From: Lachnospiraceae bacterium
Lineage (GTDB): Bacteria > Bacillota > Clostridia > Lachnospirales > Lachnospiraceae
Reading direction: 5' to 3'
Assembly: GCA_021203305.1 (NCBI GenBank)
Contig: JAJQBK010000011.1
Location: 16,023-80,022, forward strand
Length of the DNA: 64,000 nt
Position numbers and translations under genes: made by a program. This document shows, piece after piece, positions 52,303-59,569 of this stretch; the stretch's first letter is position 1; every line of letters starts with the position of its first letter. The notes beneath the pieces are model-generated. The model worked only from the letters and a program-made list of their open reading frames with translations. It had not been told where the DNA came from and ran no database searches.

Positions 52303-54830
52303 TTTTTTTCTCCCTCCGCGGTTCGGCCCGCCACCCCCTTCACCTGGGCAATCAGATCCGAATAACTGAGAATTTCCTGCACATAGTCGTCCATGGATAC
52401 CAGCCTGTGGCGGGATCTGAGGATATTGGCTCCCCGGTGCAGGGCGCTCTGCAGGCTCTCCATGCTGCTTCCGCCGTAGGCCTTGACCGGGTTGGTGATC
52501 TCATTGATAAACATCAGATTTCCCATGGCGCTGTTGATCTGTCCCGGCTCCACGTTCCCGTCCTGCCCGCAGCAACAGCGGATCACAGCCCGAAAGGCCA
52601 CAGAATCGGTAACTCTCGGAAAATCCGTATGAATTCCATCCCCGAAGGTCAGGACGCTGTTCATCCGGTCCAGCAGATAGCATCTGCGCTGAGGCGCGAA
52701 ATCCAGCCGATCCGCCTCCTGCCATCGGACATAAAAGGAGGTCACCTCCCCCATGATATCATACTCGGCACGCACCTCATCCGGAGCTTCCTTCAGCATC
52801 CGCCGCATCATGGGACGGGAAACGGTATTTTTCTCATTCACCCACAGCTCCACATCCAGAATGTTGGACACCCCAAGGTCGATCTCCATATTGGGGCGCG
52901 CCTCCTCCAGATAGAAGTTTTCCTCATTTCTGGTTTCCACGTTGGACGTCTCCACGGCGTTAAAACAGATACCGCGGATCAGCGGCGGCTCTCCGGGAAG
53001 CTCTGAAAGCTCCGGTAAGGAGGGGCTGACTTTGATCCAGTACGCGTTCCGGCCTTCGAGCGTGACGCGGCTCATATCCGCGGGAGGCATGAAGCGCACA
53101 ATTCCGGGGCGGGACATCCCCAGCGTATGGTCTAAAACCCTCATCTGCTGAAAGCCCCTGAGACTGCTGTAGTAAAAGCTGCACCGCACTCCCTGGAACC
53201 GGGTGCTGTCGTCGATCTGGAACAGAAGGCTTACGGGTCCCTTTTCCAGCTTCCTGTCAAAGCCCAGATACAGGCCGTCGTCCGGATACTCTGTGCCGGA
53301 AAAGGCGGTAAAGCTCTCCGAGGCCAGAACGGTCCGGGTCAGGTCCGTCCGCCTGGTGCCGCAGATGGAAGACACATGCTCCGGCTTCCTATAGCTGCCT
53401 TCATAGGAGAAAGAAATTTTCAGATTTCTGATCACCGGATAATGATGGACACAGGGAACCATATAGCAGTTATCCGTCTTCAACAGGCGAAGCCGAATGC
53501 ATCTGGCCTGATAGGCGCCCGCGCCGGCCGCTTCCCAGTCATCGGGGCAGAGGAAGGAAATCTCATATTTCGCGTTCGTGTCCGCGGCAAACATATTGCG
53601 GTTTTCCGTCAGGCAATTGAGCTTCTTCCATCCCAGGCCGTTAAAATACTCCAGGGAAACCTCATCGGCCCTGGCGTCCGCGGCCGCGTCCGTCCAGTAA
53701 ACCCTGGGCTTCTTTTTGATCAGCTTTAACTCCGTGTCCTCCTGCCTCTGAGGCCCCAGAATGCGGTGCTCCTGAATCGACAGGTCAAATTCCACCCTGA
53801 CAAGGGCCCCGGCCTTGGAAAAATAAGAATCATGGCCGATGTAGCACTCCTGATACAGGGACAGGGTGTCACCGAAGGGAGAAAAGTCCTCCGGATTCAG
53901 ATCCTCGCTGCCGCTGCCCACAAAGTCCGCGCTCTGTGCCTTTCCGGAGGAGGAAAGGAGCAGGTCCTCCACAGTGAAGGTCTCCCGCACCGGCTCCAGC
54001 GCCTTTAATACCATCAGGGAAAAGAGGCCGGAGCCGGTCTCAATCTTTTTATTTTTCCGCTGCTTACGAAGGATCACAGTGCTGCCGTCATCAGCAAAGT
54101 CCACATCCTCCACATTGACCAACCCCTCCTCCGTGTAATACTGAAACACGAAGGCTTTCCGGCGTATGGCGTCCATCAGCTCCCGGCTGCCGGTAAGCCT
54201 GACATAAATATGATCATTTTCCACATCCAGAATCCTGGAATGGCAAAAGATCAGGGCGTGCTGTCCGATTCCCTTCTCCCCGGAGGAAAACAGGGTAAAG
54301 GGCTTTAATACCTGCTCCGCCGGATTTTCACCCGCGGAAGGGGCGGAGGGCTCCTCCACAATGGAGGGCGGATCAAAATGTCCCAGAAGGGGAATGATGG
54401 CGCCGGTCTTTTTTTCTGTCATAAACGCGGCGCCCAGGGTGGCGCTGGTGACATAGAGGTCGTGCTGTGTCTCAAACACGATCTGCCCGTCATAGCCGTC
54501 CACGTCCGCCAGGAGGCGCGTTCCCTTATATACCTCCACTCCGGGGATGGTATTCTGCACCGGATTCATGACCACCACCGCCTGGGCAGGCCTGGCGGGC
54601 AACAGGGAAATTCCCAGCAGATTCACAAACTCTGTGTGATATTTCTCCAGGACCTGATTGCAGCGGACAATATTGCCATACATCTGCCCGGCAAAAACCT
54701 TTACCAGAACGGAGCCGATGTCCGGGTTCTCCCGGTCAAACCGCCATTCCGGCACATAGGAAGCCGCCAGAGCCTCCATCTCCTCTTCCAGCTCCTCCCG
54801 GGACCGCTCATCGATCTCATACAGATTCAT
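52290..54830 (-). CDS. Baseplate J-like wedge protein (Afp11-like), 0-frame part
   Basis: The start at 54830 (MNLYEIDERSREELEEEM) follows GAGGA at good spacing and overlaps gp25 by 14 bases; longer in-frame starts lack support. The 846-residue part has WRFDRENPDIGSVLVKVFAGQM, the J-like N-terminus, a long variable middle, and LVSMDDYVQEILSYSDLIAQVKG near its end, where a homologue would normally carry on into the C-terminal wedge domain. It stops shortly after a run of seven A. The missing domain is encoded next in the -1 frame. The truncated product would lack the final domain. Confidence 0.85.
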   Translation of the reverse strand: MNLYEIDERSREELEEEMEALAASYVPEWRFDRENPDIGSVLVKVFAGQMYGNIVRCNQVLEKYHTEFVNLLGISLLPARPAQAVVVMNPVQNTIPGVEVYKGTRLLADVDGYDGQIVFETQHDLYVTSATLGAAFMTEKKTGAIIPLLGHFDPPSIVEEPSAPSAGENPAEQVLKPFTLFSSGEKGIGQHALIFCHSRILDVENDHIYVRLTGSRELMDAIRRKAFVFQYYTEEGLVNVEDVDFADDGSTVILRKQRKNKKIETGSGLFSLMVLKALEPVRETFTVEDLLLSSSGKAQSADFVGSGSEDLNPEDFSPFGDTLSLYQECYIGHDSYFSKAGALVRVEFDLSIQEHRILGPQRQEDTELKLIKKKPRVYWTDAAADARADEVSLEYFNGLGWKKLNCLTENRNMFAADTNAKYEISFLCPDDWEAAGAGAYQARCIRLRLLKTDNCYMVPCVHHYPVIRNLKISFSYEGSYRKPEHVSSICGTRRTDLTRTVLASESFTAFSGTEYPDDGLYLGFDRKLEKGPVSLLFQIDDSTRFQGVRCSFYYSSLRGFQQMRVLDHTLGMSRPGIVRFMPPADMSRVTLEGRNAYWIKVSPSLPELSELPGEPPLIRGICFNAVETSNVETRNEENFYLEEARPNMEIDLGVSNILDVELWVNEKNTVSRPMMRRMLKEAPDEVRAEYDIMGEVTSFYVRWQEADRLDFAPQRRCYLLDRMNSVLTFGDGIHTDFPRVTDSVAFRAVIRCCCGQDGNVEPGQINSAMGNLMFINEITNPVKAYGGSSMESLQSALHRGANILRSRHRLVSMDDYVQEILSYSDLIAQVKGVAGRTAEGEKKTAP
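52302..52308 (-). promoter_or_regulatory. A_AAA_AAG slippery heptamer in the baseplate J-like gene
   Basis: In the minus-strand reading frame the codons are GAA-AAA-AAG, so the heptamer A_AAA_AAG is in the exact register for -1 ribosomal slippage, as in E. coli dnaX. A one-base slip back after AAG joins the two baseplate frames. GGAGGG lies just upstream but closer than the usual stimulatory spacing, and no strong stem directly downstream is evident. A missing A in a homopolymer of eight is the alternative. Confidence 0.5.
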
Positions 54831-55248
54831 ATTCTTCCTCATAATATCCCGGCTCATAGGCTTCTTCCTCCGCGGGTGTTTCCAGATACAGCGGAAATAC
54901 CAGGCTGTCATTGTCGCTCAGTTCGCTGATTTCATAGTCAATATTGATCAGAAGGCAGCCGTCCCTGACCTGAGAATCCGTAGTGATCTCCACATTCCTG
55001 ACTCTCGGCTCCTGGGACTGAATCTGCTCCCTCAGGGAACGAATCATCATGTTGACGGTGGTGTCGTTGATATCCATAAAGGGATAGGACATCAGATTGC
55101 TTCCGAAATCCGGCCTGAGAAAACGCTCCGTCTGCTGTGTCATCAGAATAAGATAGATGGATTCTCTCACACTGTCCCTTCCTGAGGACAGCGCGAATCT
55201 CCCTGTTCCCTGATTGACCTGGATTGGAAATTTCATTCCTGTGCTCAT
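54817..55248 (-). CDS. gp25-like baseplate wedge protein
   Basis: The 143-residue protein has the gp25/lysozyme-like baseplate signature: ESIYLILMTQQTERFLRPDFGSNLM (positions about 29-53), with the RPDFGS core, and the strand LLINIDYEI. This family is present in every contractile tail and binds the tube-sheath junction in the wedge. AAGGAGG precedes the start. An acidic C-terminal tail (EEEAYEPGYYEEEYE) is added beyond the usual end. Confidence 0.93.
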   Translation of the reverse strand: MSTGMKFPIQVNQGTGRFALSSGRDSVRESIYLILMTQQTERFLRPDFGSNLMSYPFMDINDTTVNMMIRSLREQIQSQEPRVRNVEITTDSQVRDGCLLINIDYEISELSDNDSLVFPLYLETPAEEEAYEPGYYEEEYESV

Positions 55249-55260
55249 CCGGCACCTCCT

Positions 55261-56073
55261 TTACCCGATCTTGATGGGCGTTCCGGAAATGGTCACCGCT
55301 CCGCTGCTGGACAGCTTCAGCGAGCCCTTGGCATTGGCCTCCAGAGTGGCGGCCTCCAGCTTTAAGGAGCTGTTGGCGGCGATGGAAACCTCGCTCTGCA
55401 TGCTCTCCGTGTGCTTGGTGGCCTTGACGGAAATTTCTCCGCTGCTGCCGTTCATACTGACCTCCACCTTTTCTCCGACCTTGATGGTCAGGGTTTTGGC
55501 GGCTGTAATCTCAATGGCGCCGTTTTTGGTGTCCATCTTCACCTGATTTTTGCCGTCCTTATCGGAGATCACGATCAGGCTGTTCTCATTGTCCAGCTCC
55601 ATCCGGTGAAGCTGTGTGGCGGTCTCAATTTTTATCTTGTCCTTTTTGCCGTCTCCCTCTTTGTTATCCTCAAAGCAGAGCAGATTTCCGTTTTTTGTGA
55701 CGATTTTTTTGAACTGATTGTCCTCGTCCACGGAGCCGGTCACAATGGCGTCGCTGTCCTTCGGAATACAGCCGATCACGTAGGGCTTCTCGATATTGCC
55801 CTGTTCAAAGGCCAGAAGCACCTGGTCGCCTACCTCCGGCAGAAAATAATGCCCCCAGCCGCTGCCCCCGGACATCATGGCCACCCGGGCCCATTTTAAC
55901 TCATTGGCGTCCTTGTCCCTGGTGGGAACGGTGACACAGACCCGGCCGGGCATATCCTTGTCATAGTTTAAGGCGACCTGCCCCACCACAACGCCGAAGA
56001 TCCTGTTGTCGCCGGTGTCAGTTTTCATCATCTGCTTTTCTGTCATATCATCGATGATATCAAAGAGTGCCAT
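55261..56073 (-). CDS. VgrG/gp5-like central spike protein
   Basis: The 270-residue protein has an N-terminal OB-fold typical of gp5 spikes (VVVGQVALNYDKDMPGRVCV, then WARVAMMSGGSGWGHYFLPEVG, then GDQVLLAFEQGNIEKPYVIG). A repetitive beta-helix follows (LTIKVGEKVEVSMNGSSGEI, KGSLKLSSSGAVTISGTP) that forms the needle under the tube. No lysozyme or other enzyme domain is attached. No PAAR tip protein was found in the window. AAAGGAG precedes the ATG. Confidence 0.93.
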   Translation of the reverse strand: MALFDIIDDMTEKQMMKTDTGDNRIFGVVVGQVALNYDKDMPGRVCVTVPTRDKDANELKWARVAMMSGGSGWGHYFLPEVGDQVLLAFEQGNIEKPYVIGCIPKDSDAIVTGSVDEDNQFKKIVTKNGNLLCFEDNKEGDGKKDKIKIETATQLHRMELDNENSLIVISDKDGKNQVKMDTKNGAIEITAAKTLTIKVGEKVEVSMNGSSGEISVKATKHTESMQSEVSIAANSSLKLEAATLEANAKGSLKLSSSGAVTISGTPIKIG

Positions 56074-56091
56074 ATGTTCTCCTTTGTCAGA

Positions 56092-57222
56092 CTACTCCAT
56101 ACTCGCCGCTTTTCCCACCACCCGGGTAATGTAGCCCCGGTCGCTGTCCATGATATGCCTGACGGTCACAAGGTAAAAGGTGTTGGATACCGCCGTCCCC
56201 AGGCTCCTGATTTTCACAAAGCGGCCCGGCACAAGCTCCGGCATGCCGATAAATTCCGCCTCCAGCGTCCCCAGCCGATAGGAAATATCCTCCGCCAGAT
56301 ATCCGGCCCGGTATCCCGCCTCGCTGACCGAGGAAACCGTGGGGTCGATATAAACCTTCTCCGAGCTTCCCAGAAGGGCCTTCGCCCGGCTGCCCTGGGA
56401 AATTTTATTCTGCAGCTTTTCTTTTGAAGAGATGGCCTCGGATTTGCCCACGTCCATGCCCCGGACCTCCACCGTCTCCACCAGCCCGGTAAAATCGTAA
56501 CCGATATCAAAGGAGCGCAGCCCGTTTCCCGGTCCCAACTCCATCAGCACCTCGGTATTATTTTTGGCTTTCCTGAAATATACCGTGCCTCCCAGGGAAA
56601 AGAACTCATAATTGAATTTTTTGGCGGCTTTCACCACAAACTCATAGTCGCTCTCGCAGACCATCTCTATGGTTTTATCGGGGCTGGAGGAATTTTTATC
56701 CGGCGTATCGGTGATATCAATACTGGTGATGACGTCGTCGCTCTTCAGCCTGGAATAAGCGGTCTTTTCCAGGATTTCCTTTACCACTCCGGAAAAATTC
56801 GTGGCTGTCAGCTGCTTAGAGTAGCTGCCGTTCATCATAATGCCCTTCACATCCATGGCCGTCACCTCAATGCCCGGTACCCCGTCTAAGGGAAAGATGA
56901 AGTGAACCCCGCTGATGAAGCCTCTGAACACTTCCCTGGCCGAACCTCCGTATCCCAGGCTGATGATCACACTGGAACCCAGATAAATATATTCCTTCGC
57001 GTTTTCGAACAGGAACTCACTTTTGATCCAGTCATAGGTGTTGTATATCCAGAAGGTGGCGATGGAGGCCTCAAAGCCGCTGGTCATCTCCACCTCGATA
57101 TCCGATCCCGCAAGTCCGGACGTATTATCCTTGAGATCCTTGCCGTTGATTTTGATCACAGCCACAGGATAGGTGAAATTCTCATATTTTGTTTTCAGGT
57201 CAGAATAGGTAAATGTCGCCAT
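56092..57222 (-). CDS. Baseplate hub protein, gp27/late control D-like
   Basis: The 376-residue protein is a member of the phage late control D/gp27 group that forms the hub joining the tube to the spike encoded next. Segments such as ARNF-type hub strands (SVIISLGYGGSAREVFRGFI), MVCESDYEFVVKAAKKFNYEF and VPGRFVKIRSLGTAVSNTFYL match the usual layout. In many systems hub and spike are fused as VgrG; here they are separate, as in eCIS and tailocins. It is 18 bases before the spike gene. Confidence 0.88.
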   Translation of the reverse strand: MATFTYSDLKTKYENFTYPVAVIKINGKDLKDNTSGLAGSDIEVEMTSGFEASIATFWIYNTYDWIKSEFLFENAKEYIYLGSSVIISLGYGGSAREVFRGFISGVHFIFPLDGVPGIEVTAMDVKGIMMNGSYSKQLTATNFSGVVKEILEKTAYSRLKSDDVITSIDITDTPDKNSSSPDKTIEMVCESDYEFVVKAAKKFNYEFFSLGGTVYFRKAKNNTEVLMELGPGNGLRSFDIGYDFTGLVETVEVRGMDVGKSEAISSKEKLQNKISQGSRAKALLGSSEKVYIDPTVSSVSEAGYRAGYLAEDISYRLGTLEAEFIGMPELVPGRFVKIRSLGTAVSNTFYLVTVRHIMDSDRGYITRVVGKAASME

Positions 57223-57274
57223 GCCCCCGCCTCTGTATGTGCCGGAATAAAAGGAAACACCAAAAGAAACCTTC

Positions 57275-58087
57275 CTAGAGTTTAAAGTTTAAAAGGCTGG
57301 TGGTCTTCTGGGACGCGGTCACAAGGCTGCTGCTCCCGCCTCCGAAGGCCTTCTGATAGTACTGCGCCCAGATGCCCATATTTCCCTTCGCCACTTCATC
57401 ATCCACGCAGACCAGATACAGAGTAATCTCCGCCCGGGTGGGATATCCCAGGGTATTGAACATGGTATATCTGGCGTTCATCCGCTCCAGAATCCCCTCA
57501 TATCTCATTTTGCCCCAGCAGAAAGCAATCTGGCGGGTTTCCTCATTGTGAAGGGCCGCCGTGAAGGCCTCCACCTCCGGCTGGACAGAGTAGTTGGATT
57601 TGCCCGCGAGGCTCAGCGCGGCTTTGGCCGCGTTTGTGGCGATGGCGGTGACGGACGTATTGAGCTTGTCAGCCATAAAGGCGTCCGCCGGGTCTGTCTT
57701 ATCAAAGAGCAGCTTCACATCCATGCCAATGCGCAGAACATCCTGCGCCATGCCTACCTCGCCGCTTTTGTCGGCAAAATTGGTCTTGGTGACCCGCCCT
57801 CCTCCAAAGCCGCTCAAATGCAGGCTGGAGGGATTAAATTTGACCACAAAGGTCTTTTTGGTGCCAAGGCCAAGCCCCGCCGCGGAGGCCGCCGCGGTGA
57901 CCGTTGAGGAAGCGGCGTCCAGCCCCTTGCTGACCACGCTCTGGAGGGACGAGCCCCCGCCGGCGGGTACCGAGGCCTGAACGGAAACGGAGCTTTTGCG
58001 CCGGTCTGTAATTTCTATATAAGCTTTTGCCACGTTGCCGGACATACCGGCCAGAGTGGACGTCAGCAGGCTGCTAACTGTACTCAT
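57275..58087 (-). CDS. CIS tube-domain protein (Afp7/gp53-like)
   Basis: The 270-residue protein matches the N-terminal domain of CIS tube/tube-initiator proteins: FVVKFNPSSLHLSGFGG and MDVKLLFDKTDPADAFM. The C-terminal part has IAFCWGKMRYEGILERM, then YTMFNTLGYPTRAEITLYL, the usual end of this domain, but a LysM domain is not evident. It is paralogous to the interrupted gene at 58136-58980. AAGGAGG precedes its ATG. Confidence 0.82.
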   Translation of the reverse strand: MSTVSSLLTSTLAGMSGNVAKAYIEITDRRKSSVSVQASVPAGGGSSLQSVVSKGLDAASSTVTAAASAAGLGLGTKKTFVVKFNPSSLHLSGFGGGRVTKTNFADKSGEVGMAQDVLRIGMDVKLLFDKTDPADAFMADKLNTSVTAIATNAAKAALSLAGKSNYSVQPEVEAFTAALHNEETRQIAFCWGKMRYEGILERMNARYTMFNTLGYPTRAEITLYLVCVDDEVAKGNMGIWAQYYQKAFGGGSSSLVTASQKTTSLLNFKL

Positions 58088-58135
58088 GGAAACCTCCTTT
58101 CGGTATGTGTGATCAGCAGTTACAGGTTCAGATGG

Positions 58136-58366
58136 TTACAGGTTCAGATTCAGGAAGTTATTGTTTGTCAGCTTACTGAAAAGGCTGGTGGAGGTGGTGG
58201 TTTTGGTAAGGCTGGCGTTTCCGAACACTGAGGAGAACATATCGTTCCAGTAGAGCTTATCCCCCGCCGACTCCTTGATCTGGCTGATGGAGATATCAAT
58301 GGTTCCCCGGATCGGATCCCCGCTCTTGTTAAACATGGTGTAGGTGCTGTCCACACTGGTCAGCTC
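58136..58366 (-). CDS. C-terminal part of the second CIS tube-domain protein, in the -1 frame
   Basis: Read from 58366 this frame gives ELTSVDSTYTMFNKSGDPIR after the upstream frame, the counterpart of the YTMFNTLGYPTRAEI segment in the intact paralogue at 57275-58087. It then ends in a Ser/Thr/Asn-rich tail (SLTKTTTSTSLFSKL). A possible internal ATG at 58354 has no ribosome binding site and would start inside the domain. It should be joined to the upstream frame by a -1 shift, giving about 281 residues. Confidence 0.75.
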   Translation of the reverse strand, partial: ELTSVDSTYTMFNKSGDPIRGTIDISISQIKESAGDKLYWNDMFSSVFGNASLTKTTTSTSLFSKLTNNNFLNLNL

Positions 58367-58980
58367 CCCCCCCTGAAAAACATCTGTGCCCAGCAGAAAA
58401 TAATCTGTCTGGTGCTGGTCTGTGTCAGCAGCGCCATGATACCGTCCATCTGCGGCTGCACCGTATACGCGGAGCCGGTGCCGGTGAGCTTTTTGACAGT
58501 GCTGGCAGTGGTGGAAATCACGTTCGACAGCGTCAGGCTCATATTCTCCAGCATGAAGGCGTCAGCCACATTCATGGCGTCAAAAACCAGCTGGCAGGAC
58601 AGCACGGAGAAGGCATTTTCGTAATTCTGGATGGTCTGATTGACGCCCTCCCCTCCCAGATTGCCGCCGGAATATACTTTTCTTTTGCCCGAGCCCTCGG
58701 TATTGAGATAAATAGAATTGGGATTATACTGCACCTCCATGGCCTGATATCCGGAGTTGGTCAGAATCCCGCTCTTTTTGATGGAGCTGTAGGTCTGGCT
58801 CCCCTGGGTCAGAACGCTGGACGTGATCTGCAGCATATCGAGGCTGCTGCGCAGATTATCGGCGGATGTCTTAGCCGCTGCTTCCGTGTCGCCGGTTTTC
58901 AGGCTTCTGACGAACAGCATCGCCTTCGGCACATTTCCGGTCAGCGAACTCAAAGCGTTCTGCACTATCGTGGTGCTCAT
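58360..58980 (-). CDS. CIS tube-domain protein, 0-frame part
   Basis: The 206-residue frame begins MSTTIVQNALSSLTGNVPKA and has the tube-domain motifs MEVQYNPNSIYLNTEG and CQLVFDAMNVADAFM. It ends at RQIIFCWAQMFFRGGS, in the middle of a segment that continues in the intact paralogue. The stop follows a run of eight G. AGGAGG precedes the start. If unshifted, the product would lack its last strands and probably not fold. Confidence 0.8.
   Translation of the reverse strand: MSTTIVQNALSSLTGNVPKAMLFVRSLKTGDTEAAAKTSADNLRSSLDMLQITSSVLTQGSQTYSSIKKSGILTNSGYQAMEVQYNPNSIYLNTEGSGKRKVYSGGNLGGEGVNQTIQNYENAFSVLSCQLVFDAMNVADAFMLENMSLTLSNVISTTASTVKKLTGTGSAYTVQPQMDGIMALLTQTSTRQIIFCWAQMFFRGGS
58366..58372 (-). 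promoter_or_regulatory. G_GGG_GGG slippery heptamer in the tube-domain gene
   Basis: The minus-strand codons are AGG-GGG-GGG-AGC, so the heptamer G_GGG_GGG is in register for -1 slippage. A slip back by one leads into GAG-CTG-ACC and the missing domain end. Alternatives are a G-run phase switch or a homopolymer miscount (6 or 9 G restore the frame). Confidence 0.45.
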
Positions 58981-59038
58981 CCTTCATCTCCTCCTTTTTG
59001 TCAGGGCATTGTCTGTCAGGTCAGGCAGCTTCCGACGG

Positions 59039-59536
59039 TCAATAGCCGCGGCGTTTTTTCTCATTTTCCAGGCGCCGCTCCAGCCGGGAGTAAATCTGAT
59101 CCGTGAGAACCCCCATCTGTCTTTGGACGCCTCTCTGAATCAGCCTCTCAATGTCCTCTTTTTCATCGTATTGGGTGTTGGTGGTCTGCTGGCGGACGGT
59201 GACATTTTCCTCTCTGTTGACCTCCTCCACCCGGTTAGTCACATTGGTGTCTCTCTGCAGCAGGCGGTTTTCTGAGAGAAGCTCCCTCAGCTCCTCCTCA
59301 TCGATCTGGTTTTCCAGAGATCTGTGAACCAGAGATATATTCTGCCTGTCCGTCCATTCCCTGCTGTCCGCCGGAGGCGAAACCGTCTCATATTCCCGCC
59401 GCTGCTCAATCACCCGCTCCGTCGCCTGCCGGATTTCTCTCTGGCTTTCATGAAGCTCGCGGGTGCGGGTTTCATTTTCCCGCTCCGTCTGATGGATATC
59501 ATAAATCAGCTCGTTGAAGCTTACGGACTGCTCCAT
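59039..59536 (-). CDS. Helical charged protein following the ruler-like gene
   Basis: The 165-residue product (MEQSVSFNELIYDIHQTER) is helical and rich in Glu, Arg and Gln (REIRQATERVIEQRREYE, then GVLTDQIYSRLERRLENEKK). No family is recognised. It lies in the same frame as the ruler-like gene upstream, separated only by a TAG codon (59570-59572) and 11 sense codons. Its ATG has no ribosome binding site at normal distance; the only GGAG lies about 30 bases away. It may be translated by reinitiation, or as a C-terminal extension if the TAG is read through. Composition resembles the ruler protein. Confidence 0.65.
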   Translation of the reverse strand: MEQSVSFNELIYDIHQTERENETRTRELHESQREIRQATERVIEQRREYETVSPPADSREWTDRQNISLVHRSLENQIDEEELRELLSENRLLQRDTNVTNRVEEVNREENVTVRQQTTNTQYDEKEDIERLIQRGVQRQMGVLTDQIYSRLERRLENEKKRRGY

Positions 59537-59569
59537 GGCGCCCTGGTCAGCGGACTGTGAGCGGATCTC

